Part shown: positions 27,701 through 33,174 of the stretch, piece by piece
How positions within the stretch are numbered: position 1 is the first letter of the stretch
Layout of the letters: each line of letters begins with the position of its first letter
DNA from: Cordylochernes scorpioides
Lineage: Eukaryota; Arthropoda; Arachnida; Pseudoscorpiones; Chernetidae
NCBI GenBank assembly: GCA_030710605.1
Contig: CP092877.1
Coordinates: 43,942,406 to 44,006,405 of the forward strand
Length of the DNA stretch: 64,000 nt
Direction: 5' to 3'
Program-made: the position numbers and the translations under genes
The notes under the pieces: generated by a model
What the model was told of the DNA's origin: nothing
The model's database searches: none
Seen by the model: the letters and a program-made list of their open reading frames with translations, nothing else

Positions 27701-30700
27701 CTGCACATTTTCCTCATCAGTCTCACCTTATATATGTGTCCTATTATATCTTGTGGGTTTCAGCTGGAGCTGAAGGTGCTGGCAGAGAACCTCTTTAAAG
27801 GGAATAAGTTGAGTTATTCCCTCAGTATCTCCACTCCCTTTGTCACTTCTAGACTCAGTAAGTTTGTGTGAATTGATGTGCCATTCATACATTAATCCCA
27901 AGGATTAGTGAAGTTGAGGAATTCTTCCCCTTTGCCTGATTTAGCTGTAATCTTGGAGTATGGTAAATGCATAGCTAAATTACCAATTAAATATGTTTAC
28001 CAAAACATTTTATAGTTATAGATTTATATAACAATCTGAGTCACATCAGGAATCTGATGAGTGTGTTGTACTGCCAGGTCAAGAACAAGAGAGCCAGAGG
28101 AATGATCTCTTTGAGAGCACCATCAAGTTACCAGGAGAAAAGACAATCGTAAGTACCTGGTTATATATCTTACCATATATAAGACACAAAACACTGAATA
28201 GTTATTGCCTTCAATTTTTCTGAGCAGGTACTGGTCTCCAGTAGCACCCTACTTCTCTATCGCTTCTTGGCCTTTTGGCTAAGATCAAAGTGTATCTTGA
28301 ATTTTTCTCTTTAGAGCTTTTTTTTTATTCATTTCATCCTCAGAACCTTCTTCGTCAATCCATTTCCTCTTAATATATATCATGTCCAATTCTTTTGTCT
28401 TTTTTTGCTTATCCCTAGTACACGTGGTACAGGCCATGATAATCATGGTGGGTAGAAGTAGGCGACTGCTTTTACTGTAAGTGCACCACATGTCTACACA
28501 TGTGAAAAGCAGCTTTTGTCTTTTTTCGATGTTCTTCATCAAGCCTCAGGTTCTTTCCCATTATTCTTAAGACTTTATTCCTGATATTCTCAACCCATTC
28601 TCTTCCAGAGATCCACATTTCAATATTCTTTCATACATTTCTAAACCAATTTTGCCATTTAACTGACCTCCCCCAGGGGGCTATTGAATTAAGGAACTTT
28701 GACTATAGTTAAATTTCTTTTTATATTAAAAGCTTAAAAGTTGTGTTTATGATTGTATATGTGTAACATTGCTGTCACTTATAATGTTTACTACTTTGGC
28801 CTAGTTTGGTTATCCATTGAATTCTATCTATGGTACATAATGTGTGTGCACCAAGTTTCACTGTAATGTGATGCCTAGTCCCCACATGTCAAACACACTA
28901 GTCCAGCAAACAGATGGAGATCACTCATTGGAAGTTTGCCATACGTCATTTTTGATGGGTTGCTCATGGTGTGTGGTTTGGCTCTTGAATTAGATTACAG
29001 CCTTGCCTCTTCCACTTGGATTACAAGATACGGATACAAGAAAATAAGACCTAATTCAAATAAATTAATAGCACGTGGTGTTTCGGTAACAACATCGTTA
29101 CCATCGTCAGACAAAAGAATAAAATGATGTGTGATTAAAGTGATTTTATTCTTTTGTCTGATGATGGTAACAACGCTGTCACCGAAACATCACACACTAT
29201 TAATTTATTTGAATTAGGTATTTTTTTTTTTAGCTATAATCTATATTCCAAATTGTACTAAATAGATCTATATAAAAGGTGTGTGGCTAACCAAGAGTGT
29301 GGTGCAGTACTGCCTGCCAGTGACCAAGTTTGACCGCCGCGGCTACAAAGCCCGGCCCCGTGTACTTATCCTCTCCAACTGTGCTCTCTATGTACTGGAG
29401 GACCACACCTTCCGGCTGAAACACCGGCTGCCTCTCAAGTGTATTCAAGGTGGGGGTTAACCTCATTTACTTACTGAATCTTACCCCACTTGCCCACAAT
29501 GTAGCTTAGAACCTGCAGCTCCAGAACACATTTAGGCTTACATTAGATGCACTGGATTAGATGGGAGAGGCCGCTGCTTATCATAAAATAACTCGAGGAG
29601 CACGGACTCATGGAATTTGTGTAATCCATACACAAGGGGATAAAAAACAACAACAATACTTACTGAATCTGTGGCATTTATTTGTCCCAAACATGGGACA
29701 CTTGAGAAAATATCCCATACTGAAATGTCATACTTGTCTCTTCTACCTAACTTATTTTATTAGACTTCACTTTTTAAAATAATCTTGATAACATTTATAA
29801 TTAAAATACTAAATATACTATAACTGGCTCTTTCACAGAAACTAGCTGTGTACTAAGAAAATACCAAATATATAAAGAAAAATCAATGTGAAGAATGTAT
29901 GCCTACATTTATATTACTCTCATAAGAAAATCAATAGCACTATCAGATTGTTCTCTCCAACAGACTCAGCCACCTGTGACCTATCCCTGTTCTAGATTGT
30001 GTATGCAAGCATACATATGGACATACTAAAGTTGAAACAATAAACATTTCTGATATGAAAACTTATTTTCAATTAACATCTTTTAATGTCTTTGATAAAC
30101 ATTTGTTTCTCTGTGTAACACTCTAATGGATGCTTCTCTATATAAATTTGAGTTTATTTCTTATTGCTCTGTAACATGTTCCTAGAATACTATGGTATCT
30201 CCCAGGAGGGTCCTACAGAGGTTTGTGTTACAGGGATCTCAGTGAGCTCCTTCAGTGATGGGATGGCCATCCTCCGGATCCCTGGAGAAATGAAGAAAGA
30301 CAAGGTACTGCTGTTACTCTGGCTCTTTTCAGATATGTTTAGAAATTGGGAGATATTGCTTATTTCACCGCTCTCTTTCTAATCTATATTGGTAATCTGT
30401 TACATGTAATCTGCCGCCATGTTTATATTGCCAGTTTTGTGCATAAGGACTGAAATTGAAACACCTTAGCACCTTTTCTCTCATATTTCCTATTGCATTT
30501 AGAAAATTATTGTATTTGTTCGAAAAATGATCTTTTCATTAAGGGTATCTTTCCTTATTAAAATTTTGTCTCCATGAAGATACCTTAATAGAGGGATTTA
30601 ACTGTAGTTTTAAATATTATGAAACATTCTATTTTAATTTTTCAAAAATACAATTTCATATATATTAGAAATTCCCTGAGAACACTCCTGATAGAGGGCA

Positions 30701-32546
30701 CCTCTCTACAAAGGACAGTTTTTATCACCTAGCTGCTCTCTCTGTCAAGAGGACACTAAAGGACACTTTGGCTCTGTGACTAGGCCTCTAGAGAGAGGTT
30801 CTACTGTATTAACTTGCTATCAAGGTCTGAAATTACAGTTTCCTCTCTGGAAGACTTCAATAGAGGTGATTTACTGGGGATTAAATATATATTTGCAATA
30901 TATCTATGTCTAGTTAGGACAATGTTGTCCAAGTTTATTAAGTGTGTGTGTGTGTGCAGGGAGATCTGATTGTGGACTGCGGCTCTCACCTCATAGAGCT
31001 GGTGGTCAAGATGGTGACCACAGCAGGCAGAAATTCTCTCCTAAATATTGAGTCCAACTCCAAGTAAGTCTTTGACAACATGCAATTGTGACATAAGTTG
31101 TGGCTACTGCTTGGTTTAATGAACCCCCAGGATTTCTTACATTTCCCACTGTTGAGGAACCAACCAGTACTTTTTCATCCATGTGTTGACATGTGGTGTA
31201 CTTACAGTACCTACAGTCACAACCCACCATGATTATAATGGTCTAATACAGGGGCCTGCGGCTTGCGAGCCACATGTGTCTCTGTGGATGTGAAGCTGTG
31301 GCTCTTTAGTTCTTTACTACTAACTTTATTTATGCGAGTACTATTTATTGTTGGAAAGAATAAATTTTGTGGCTTCTTAAAAACTTTGAAATTTTGTAAA
31401 TTGTAATTTCTGACTCTTCCAACTCAAAAGGTTGCCGGCCCCTGGTCTAATACAACATGTGTAGACATGTGGTCTGTACTTACAGTAAAAGCAACCTCAT
31501 ATTTCAAATATTAATAATTAACATAGATGGAAATCTTGCAGGAAAGAAATAGATCTATAAAAACATGGACACCTCTCCTGTCAAAATAGACACCATCATC
31601 TTTTGACAGGAGAGGCGTCTTATACTTTTATATATAATTAACATATCATAAATTACCTGTAAATCATTAGAAATAGACTAAAACTATTCCACAAAAAGCA
31701 CGCCATATAGAAAAGGTGATGGCATGATACTACCACATTTATAAAGTAGGCTAACATAAAGGCTGCTGCTTTCTCAGCAGTCACCATATTGTTGTCTGGC
31801 TAACAGACTGGGGTTTCATCAGGTTCACTCATGTCATTCAGATAGAGTATTGGTCAAAATGACAAAGTGTCAAAATGTAGCTTGGCACCTGCAGCTCCAG
31901 AACACATTTTGGCTTGTATTAAATATACTAAACAGGACCTTTAGGAGAAGCTGCTGCTTATCATCAAACAGCTCAAGGAGCATGCACTCAAGGAATCTGT
32001 GTAATCTTTACACAAGAGGGGATAAGAAACAGCAACAGAGTATTGGTCATCAATATAGCAGCAAGTTGGTATCATACTTTGTTACATTATTCTCTTTATG
32101 AATCAAGATATCACTATTCTGTGTATTTATAAAGTACCATTTGAATTATAGATTATAAACACAAGGTAATAAGACCAAATCCAAATAAATAAATAGTGTA
32201 TGACAATGCAGTAACAGCGTTGTTACCATATTCAGACAAAAGTACTGAATGACAAAATATATCACAGCATGTTTAATTATATAATTTATTTGGATTTGGT
32301 CTTATTACCTCGTGTTTTTCTGTGTATTATTGATGGATAATGTCTGCAATAGAGAGAAGAATTGTACCAATTATAGCACACTGTGGTTGTAAGAGACCCT
32401 ATATCTGAGATGTGTTCTACAGGATCAACCACTGTTTCGCCAGTGGCAAGCAAGGAGTCATCATCTTCTCAAAGGGTCCCAGTCCCCAGGTCCACAAGGA
32501 CAAAGATGGACAGCTGCTAGTGGTCAGTAACCCTCCCTGCATGTGA
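1..32546 (+). CDS. Myo1c-like: Class I unconventional myosin, MYO1C/MYO1H (Myo61F) type, 5'-truncated by the window
   Basis: Spliced gene of 28 recognisable coding exons encoding about 914 residues. MYO1C proteins are about 1030-1060 residues, so roughly 110-130 N-terminal residues, including the P-loop, lie upstream. Order of parts: motor with switch I ([11 protein letters not shown]), switch II (LDIYGFEIF), the DEECLRPG segment and the converter ([20 protein letters not shown]); three IQ motifs; and a basic TH1 tail containing [16 protein letters not shown] and [10 protein letters not shown], as in MYO1C. Class I myosins are single-headed actin motors. The IQ neck binds calmodulin and the TH1 tail binds acidic phospholipids, linking membrane to actin; MYO1C relatives act in membrane tension, exocytosis and left-right asymmetry. 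Exons were placed by GT-AG signals with matching phase. The residue 16 before DALAK (the TEDS position) is Glu. Oddities: an extra G in exon 11 breaks the frame, and a gypsy element fills the intron before IQ1. Confidence 0.93.
103..891. other. Intron sequence without recognised features
   Basis: First part of the myosin intron after the window's first exon. I see no repeat of the families recognised elsewhere, no coding-like segment and no RNA gene. A short open frame over 592-789 has no exon signals or recognisable residues. Confidence 0.5.
892..1629 (+). mobile_element. Non-autonomous Helitron, copy 1 (plus orientation)
   Basis: Begins A|TC (TC at 892) in an AT-rich start, followed by a TTCTGTCTGAAGCTCACGG segment, and ends with a GC-rich hairpin (CCCGGGCGTTGCCCAGG, about 1608-1618) about ten bases before CTAG|T at 1626-1629. 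TC...hairpin...CTAG inserted between A and T is the Helitron signature. There is no Rep/helicase coding, so it is non-autonomous. The interior is almost entirely a minisatellite (see 985-1565). It lies in the first myosin intron of the window. A second copy of the same family lies at 33175-33946 on the minus strand. Confidence 0.88.
985..1565 (+). repeat. Minisatellite inside Helitron 1
   Basis: Tandem copies of a unit of about 80-85 bp, with the steps 'GACAACCCTGTTATCAGCTG', 'TGTGATACATCCACCTGTCT' and 'ATACAGACCACCCTGTCTAT', then 'AGCGGCCACTCTA'. About seven units are visible, some shortened by loss of an inner segment. The unit itself contains a direct repeat of 'CTGTCTATA'. Short open frames across it are artefacts of the repeat and not genes. 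Confidence 0.85.
2336..2415 (+). repeat. Half copy of the pogo-like MITE next to exon 2
   Basis: Starts with the TACAGTAGAACCTCC terminus and runs through the 'CACCTAATTGCAGAGACAAA' and 'GGGAGAGGTGTCCTCTTACC' segments, then stops. The second half is missing, and the break lies only about 30 bp before the acceptor of the 2448 exon. Confidence 0.75.
2795..2870 (-). repeat. GGGAGGGCCTGGCTCA repeat, minus orientation
   Basis: Member of a family also seen at 32876-32945, 40527-40697, 43030-43085, 44490-44545 and 50010-50045. Shared pieces are 'GGGAGGGCCTGGCTCATCAG', 'TGGTGAACCCTCCCAGCGGT' and 'TTCGCCA'. The 40527-40697 copy is a complete palindrome, suggesting a foldback MITE whose single arms remain elsewhere. 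Confidence 0.6.
3614..3779 (-). mobile_element. Pogo-like MITE, complete copy
   Basis: 166 bp, bounded by TACAGTAGAACCTCC and its reverse complement GGGAGGTTCTACTGTA, with TA at both ends. Internal 'AAGGACAG' and 'TTTAGCAACTCTC' blocks are shared with the other copies. The CAGT.. termini and TA duplication fit the pogo/Tigger group of Tc1/mariner elements. Non-coding. Confidence 0.85.
4539..4694 (+). mobile_element. Short palindromic retroelement (CACAAGG/CCTTATC family) with 13-bp duplication
   Basis: The two arms are inverted relatives of each other. The left arm carries GTGTGTGACGTTTCAGCAAC and the right end finishes CAAAATTGTGCTTTATC. It is flanked by GCTAACATAGGTT at 4526-4538 and 4695-4707, a perfect 13-bp direct repeat. 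That length is unusual for cut-and-paste elements and fits target-primed reverse transcription. Confidence 0.8.
5440..5743 (-). mobile_element. 3' end of a LINE (family A), minus strand
   Basis: Read on the minus strand it encodes [19 protein letters not shown], then [20 protein letters not shown], a C-terminal cysteine/histidine motif typical of jockey-type LINE ORF2 proteins, followed by a stop and a tail ending GATTGAGTGGAGATAAGAAA. Its upstream side is cut by the mariner inserted at 5746. Its 3' tail ends only about 16 bp past the splice donor of the exon ending at 5423. Related ends lie at 12430-12620, 45460-45820 and 52793-52857. Confidence 0.75.
5746..7058 (+). mobile_element. Mariner-family DNA transposon, full length
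   Basis: 1313 bp with near-perfect terminal inverted repeats (CAAGGTGTGTCCAATAAATA at the left, its complement at 7058) and a TA duplication (5744-5745 and 7059-7060). It contains one mariner transposase gene (5941-6987). It is inserted in a LINE 3' end within the myosin intron between the 5423 and 8312 exons. Confidence 0.92.
5941..6987 (+). pseudogene. Mariner transposase with two in-frame amber codons
   Basis: A single reading frame of 348 codons, about the usual mariner length of 345-350, interrupted only by TAG at 6388-6390 and TAG at 6574-6576. N-terminal helix-turn-helix DNA-binding half: [20 protein letters not shown], then [21 protein letters not shown]. Catalytic half: [17 protein letters not shown] (first Asp), HHDNAPPHT (second Asp) and [15 protein letters not shown] (third Asp, the DD34D pattern of mariner). 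The C-terminus has the usual GDYFEKY. The enzyme cuts and joins transposon ends in the nucleus. The stops make it inactive unless read through; no frameshift is visible, so the copy is fairly young. Confidence 0.9.
7825..7900 (+). repeat. Internal fragment of the pogo-like MITE
   Basis: The blocks 'GTCCTCTTACCAGAGAGTG', 'CTAGTAATTTTGGCTATGAA' and 'AACTGTTCTTTT' match the interior of the MITE copies at 9532-9710 and 32645-32820. Both termini are missing. The remainder of 7060-8060 is intron in which I recognise nothing else. Confidence 0.5.
8077..8234 (+). mobile_element. Short palindromic retroelement with 13-bp duplication
   Basis: Left arm starts ACAAGGTAATAAGACC; right arm gives GTCTTATTACCTC..TATAATCCAAATTGTGCTTTATC. 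Flanks are AGCATACCAAAAC (8064-8076) and AGCATGCCAAAAC (8235-8247), a 13-bp direct repeat with one mismatch. Confidence 0.8.
9196..9350 (+). mobile_element. Short palindromic retroelement
   Basis: AGGAACACAAGGTAATAAGA at the left and ATTACCTTGTGTTCCTAATC at the right fold back on each other. The right end continues to AATTGTGCCTTATC, as in the other copies. A clear flanking duplication was not found for this copy. Confidence 0.7.
9532..9710 (+). mobile_element. Pogo-like MITE, complete copy
   Basis: 179 bp, TACAGTAGAACCTCC at the left and GGGAGGTTCTACTGTA at the right, TA-flanked. Same interior blocks and same orientation as the copies at 14792-14970 and 32645-32820. Non-coding, in a myosin intron. 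Confidence 0.85.
12430..12620 (+). mobile_element. 3' end of a LINE (family A), plus strand
   Basis: Encodes [13 protein letters not shown], then (after a one-base shift) [20 protein letters not shown] and [14 protein letters not shown] with a stop, followed by the tail GATTGAGTGGAGATAAGAAA. It is 5'-truncated, as is usual for LINE copies. It lies in the 11634-13315 myosin intron, whose remainder shows only AT-rich sequence and a 10-base T tract. Confidence 0.75.
14165..14560 (-). repeat. Repeat with hammerhead-like core, flanked by direct repeats
   Basis: Bounded by two copies of a 'AAAAAGG(C/T)ATATCCTGA' segment (about 14186-14213 and 14518-14545). The interior includes 'GGCAGAACGCCATCTAGTGG' and, on the minus strand near 14340-14385, CTGACGA, a short stem and GAAA. 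A degenerate relative with the same flanking segment lies at 36590-37030. This direct-repeat arrangement resembles Penelope-like elements, but no coding sequence is present to confirm it. Confidence 0.5.
14792..14970 (+). mobile_element. Pogo-like MITE, complete copy
   Basis: 179 bp from TACAGTAGAACCTC to GGAGGTTCTACTGTA, TA-flanked. Interior blocks as in the other copies. In the myosin intron 14715-15559, whose remainder holds an A tract near 15234-15250 and nothing else recognised. Confidence 0.85.
15853..23797 (+). CDS. Myo1c-like: Myosin neck exons 17-20 with three IQ motifs
   Basis: Exons: 15853-15929 ([20 protein letters not shown], end of converter), 23127-23195 (IQ1, [15 protein letters not shown]), 23608-23692 (IQ2, degenerate, [13 protein letters not shown]) and 23743-23797 (IQ3, [12 protein letters not shown]). 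Three IQ motifs match the usual count for MYO1C, whose neck binds calmodulin light chains. IQ2 lacks the canonical Q of IQxxxRGxxxR, having S at that place, so it may bind weakly. Intron 15795-15852 is 58 bp and intron 23693-23742 only 50 bp, while intron 15930-23126 is 7.2 kb because it carries a complete Ty3/gypsy element with other repeats. Confidence 0.9.
16311..16544 (+). repeat. 5' LTR of gypsy element 1
   Basis: 234 bp, TG...CA ends. It contains a TA-rich stretch that could serve as a TATA box (about 16416-16430) and an AATAAA polyadenylation signal at 16477-16482. Confidence 0.9.
16642..17472 (+). pseudogene. gag: Gypsy element 1 gag remnant
   Basis: Structural protein frame of about 277 codons, broken by TAA at 16681-16683 (codon 14) and TAA at 17290-17292, ending at TAG 17470-17472. 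The middle part matches the gypsy Gag (retrotransposon gag) core. The C-terminus carries two zinc knuckles, [14 protein letters not shown] before the second stop and [14 protein letters not shown] just after it, which bind the element's RNA. The second stop falls exactly between the two knuckles. Confidence 0.85.
17480..19186 (+). pseudogene. pol: Gypsy element 1 pol: protease, reverse transcriptase, RNase H
   Basis: Open frame of about 565 residues from the first Met (17489); the reading may begin slightly earlier, as the frame is open upstream. Protease has DSGTG in its first 10 residues. Reverse transcriptase has [13 protein letters not shown] and the YLDD catalytic box near residue 281. 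RNase H has [12 protein letters not shown] and [10 protein letters not shown]. It lies in the +1 frame relative to gag. The end runs into a wrong frame near 19125-19150, where a single indel separates it from the integrase frame at 19159. It copies the element's RNA into DNA when intact. Confidence 0.9.
19159..20426 (+). pseudogene. pol: Gypsy element 1 integrase, frameshifted
   Basis: Integrase in two frames. 19159-19794 carries the HHCC zinc domain ([20 protein letters not shown], then CENCQ) and the first catalytic Asp (IDYAGPF). 19653-20426 carries the later part of the core with [14 protein letters not shown] (catalytic Glu) and a C-terminal region ending before the purine tract. The switch lies near 19755-19770, at the segment holding the second catalytic Asp, where a few bases appear lost. 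The last 60 residues are charged and rich in Glu/Arg. Confidence 0.88.
20432..20603 (+). repeat. 3' LTR of gypsy element 1, with 58-bp deletion
   Basis: 172 bp. Nearly identical to the 5' LTR except for loss of the stretch matching 16449-16506, which contains AATAAA, and a four-base shorter TA run. Confidence 0.9.
20949..20986 (+). pseudogene. U2 snRNA 5'-end fragment 1
   Basis: Matches the first ~37 bases of U2 snRNA (TCGCTTCTC.GCCTTTTGGC then TAAGATCAAAGTGTA) with one change, then diverges before the branch-site-pairing GUAGUA. Too short for a functional U2; a truncated retrocopy or the head of a U2-derived repeat. Sense orientation within the myosin gene. Confidence 0.75.
21273..21450 (+). 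mobile_element. Pogo-like MITE, diverged copy
   Basis: 178 bp; termini TATAGTGGACCTCC and GAGGTTCTACTATA are mutated versions of TACAGTAGAACCTCC. The interior aligns along its whole length with the other copies. Intronic. Confidence 0.8.
22067..22595 (+). mobile_element. LINE 3' end with a nested palindromic element
   Basis: 22067-22207 encodes [20 protein letters not shown] and HLLLECPLF, the CxCG..HLLxECPxF motif of R1/jockey-type LINE ORF2 C-termini. The sequence resumes after 22361 and ends in AATAAATAAATAAAAAA near 22585-22600, a LINE-like A-rich tail. The inserted segment 22208-22348 is a separate element. Confidence 0.7.
22208..22348 (+). mobile_element. Short palindromic retroelement with 13-bp duplication
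   Basis: 141 bp, left arm TATAAGCACAAGATAATAAG, right end AATTGTGCCTTAT. Flanked by TATAGCATTAGAC at 22195-22207 and again at 22349-22361. Because the duplicated bases belong to an interrupted LINE, the duplication is clearly target-derived. Confidence 0.85.
22850..23040 (+). mobile_element. Tc1-like MITE
   Basis: Termini ATGGACAAAACTTAAGGAAG and, at the far end, CTTCCTTAAATTTTGTC are inverted. The interior piece 'GAACAAAATTGCCTCTGTCT' recurs at 24796-25009 and 42860-42968. Non-coding. Confidence 0.65.
23913..24089 (-). mobile_element. Pogo-like MITE, diverged left end
   Basis: Right terminus GGAGGTTCTACTGTA is intact and the left (GAAACCTCCATGAGAAGACA) is eroded. Interior blocks 'AAAGGACACCTCTC' and 'TTTAGCAACTCTC' as in the complete copies. 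Confidence 0.75.
24225..32546 (+). CDS. Myo1c-like: Myosin TH1 tail exons 21-28 and stop codon
   Basis: Exons: 24225-24329 (post-IQ region, [11 protein letters not shown]), 25438-25521, 27764-27857 ([17 protein letters not shown]), 28078-28148, 29308-29449 ([20 protein letters not shown]), 30234-30304 ([14 protein letters not shown]), 30960-31063 ([18 protein letters not shown]) and 32423-32546, with TGA at 32544-32546 after [10 protein letters not shown]. This is the TH1 domain, known in class I myosins for binding phosphoinositides through a PH-like fold; here it ends without an SH3 domain, making it a short-tailed myosin I. The acceptor of the 29308 exon is uncertain: 29296 is also in phase and would add SVVQ. 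A CTAAC branch-like motif at 29287-29291 fits the 29308 choice. No clear polyadenylation signal was placed after the stop. Confidence 0.88.
24540..24700 (+). repeat. Palindromic element, partial copy
   Basis: Carries ATACAAGATAAGACC..GTGACGTTTCGGTAACAGC, then TGATGATGGTAACAATGCTG, TTACCGAAATGTTACA. The right arm stops before the usual CCTTATC end. Confidence 0.65.
24796..25009 (+). mobile_element. Tc1-like MITE
   Basis: Same family as 22850-23040: GTGGACAAAACTGAAGTAAG at the left, CACTTAAGTTTTTTCCCTGA at the right, and the shared 'GAACAAAATTGCCTCTGTCT' interior. Confidence 0.65.
26055..27580 (+). mobile_element. Pogo/Tigger element, internally deleted
   Basis: 1526 bp. Inverted ends CAGTAATCCCTCGTTA / TAACGAGGGATTACTG, then two mismatches and a further matching ACGAACTC. 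TA duplicated at 26053-26054 and 27581-27582. It is inserted inside a copy of the palindromic retroelement: the halves GTTAGCAAATTTGGATTTAG..TTTATTA and CCTGGTGTTTCTAATCTAT lie either side. It contains only the two ends of a transposase gene. Confidence 0.9.
26422..27138 (+). pseudogene. Tigger transposase remnant: DNA-binding and C-terminal parts, no catalytic core
   Basis: One frame with a single stop (TAA at 26641-26643). Before it: [20 protein letters not shown], a CENP-B/pogo-type helix-turn-helix. After it: [20 protein letters not shown] of the second DNA-binding (CENP-B-type) motif, then directly the C-terminal region with a long Glu/Lys-rich stretch (about 26878-26940) and [10 protein letters not shown] near the end. 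The roughly 200-residue DDE catalytic core between VSLG and the C-terminal part is absent. The QxxIxxFL motif resembles a PCNA-interacting box, which is known in pogo transposases. Without the core it cannot transpose. Confidence 0.85.
28257..28297 (+). pseudogene. U2 snRNA 5'-end fragment 2
   Basis: TATCGCTTCTTGGCCTTTTG then GCTAAGATCAAAGTGTA matches the U2 5' end and breaks off at the same place as the fragment at 20949. The following sequence is T-rich, not U2. Sense orientation in the myosin intron. Confidence 0.78.
28395..28510 (-). repeat. SINE tail fragment, minus orientation
   Basis: Reverse complement of the tail of the SINE at 34696: TTTTCACATGTGTAGACATG, 'TGGTGCACTTACAGTAAAAG', 'CCACCATGATTATCATGGCC'. 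No tRNA-like head. Fragments of the same tail lie at 31185-31240, 31455-31490, 40840-40945 and, on the minus strand, 43368-43440. Confidence 0.7.
29027..29260 (+). mobile_element. Palindromic retroelement, long copy
   Basis: Both arms present: ATACAAGAAAATAAGACC..GGTGTTTCGGTAACAACATC at the left and TGATGATGGTAACAACGCTG, TCACCGAAACATCACACAC at the right, then AATCTATATTCCAAATTGTA. Its end is about 50 bp before the acceptor of the 29308 exon. Confidence 0.75.
29470..29660 (+). mobile_element. 3' end of a LINE (family B)
   Basis: Reads (with decay) [14 protein letters not shown]..., then RPLLIIK and ELMEFV-like residues, followed by a tail with CACAAGGGGATAAAAAACAA. Same family as 31868-32045, 34560-34640, 49738-49910 and (minus) 48848-49045. 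5'-truncated. Confidence 0.65.
30666..30808 (-). mobile_element. Pogo-like MITE, shortened copy
   Basis: Right end GAGAGGTTCTACTGTA intact, left end eroded, interior blocks 'CACCTCTCTACAAAGGACAG' and 'GGACACTTTGGCTCTG' recognisable. Confidence 0.7.
31249..31444 (+). mobile_element. hAT-type MITE with perfect 8-bp duplication
   Basis: 196 bp. Termini CAGGGGCCTGCGGC and GTTGCCGGCCCCTG are inverted and begin with CAGGG, as in hAT elements. Flanked by GTCTAATA at 31241-31248 and 31445-31452. It is inserted in SINE-tail sequence within the myosin intron after the 31063 exon end. No coding capacity. Confidence 0.88.
31568..31619. repeat. Inverted repeat with 19-bp arms
   Basis: GACACCTCTCCTGTCAAAA (31568-31586) and its complement at 31601-31619 with one mismatch, around a 14-base loop. 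Would form a stable hairpin in the myosin pre-mRNA. Confidence 0.8.
31868..32045 (+). mobile_element. 3' end of a LINE (family B)
   Basis: CTGCAGCTCCAGAACACATT, GAAGCTGCTGCTTATCATCA and ACACAAGAGGGGATAAGAAA blocks as in the other family B ends. Confidence 0.65.
32128..32317 (-). mobile_element. Palindromic retroelement with 11-bp duplication
   Basis: Minus-strand copy: the CCTTATC-type end (TATAAAGTACCATTTGAATT) is at the left and the CACAAGG-type end (ACCTCGTGTTT) at the right. Flanked by TTCTGTGTATT at 32117-32127 and 32318-32328. Confidence 0.8.
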
Positions 32547-32644
32547 CACTTGCCTGCTGCATGCTTTCTTCTTTAAATTACATACAGGGGTATTAATGTT
32601 GAAAATTAGAAATACATTTAAGCACTATTTTTTTTTTTTATTTA

Positions 32645-32820
32645 TACAGTAAAACCTCCCTGTAAAGGACACCTAATTGCAGAACCAAAGTGTCCTTTAG
32701 AGAAGTGTCCTCTTACTGGAGAGTTGCTAATTACTAAAACTAGTAATTTTGATTATGAAAACTGTCTTTTTAGAGAGGTGTTCTCTAGTGTGAGTGTCCT
32801 CTCATGGAGGTTCTACGGTA
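32645..32820 (+). mobile_element. Pogo-like MITE, complete copy
   Basis: 176 bp, TACAGTAAAACCTCC to GGAGGTTCTACGGTA. It begins 99 bp after the myosin stop codon, so it probably lies in the 3' untranslated region or just beyond it. Confidence 0.82.
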
Positions 32821-32875
32821 TATTTAAAATCTATTTCTATAGCTTCCTTATACAGCAATGTTTAAAAATGGAAAT

Positions 32876-32945
32876 AGGGAAGGCGTGGCTCATCAGAGGT
32901 GAACCCTCCAGTGGTTTCACCATTTTAATCTCCAGACCACTTCAA
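32876..32945 (+). repeat. GGGAAGGCGTGGCTCA repeat arm
   Basis: Single arm of the foldback family described for 40527-40697; GGCTCATCAGAGGTGAACCC and GTGGTTTCACCATTTTAATC are the shared parts. Confidence 0.55.
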
Positions 32946-33174
32946 TATTGTATTATACTGAATTGTTAAATACCCTAAATTTGCCATTGAGTACAGTAAA
33001 TTGGTATTTTAAAAGAACTATGGACATATGCTTCTAGGACTGTAGAAATGTATATTTAAATTGAAGATTTAAAGCAATGTTCTTCCACAAAATTGCATTA
33101 AAAATATATTTTCAATGATAGAGGGCACCAAGTTGATGATGATATTTTAGGTATTTATGTACCACTAGACGAAT

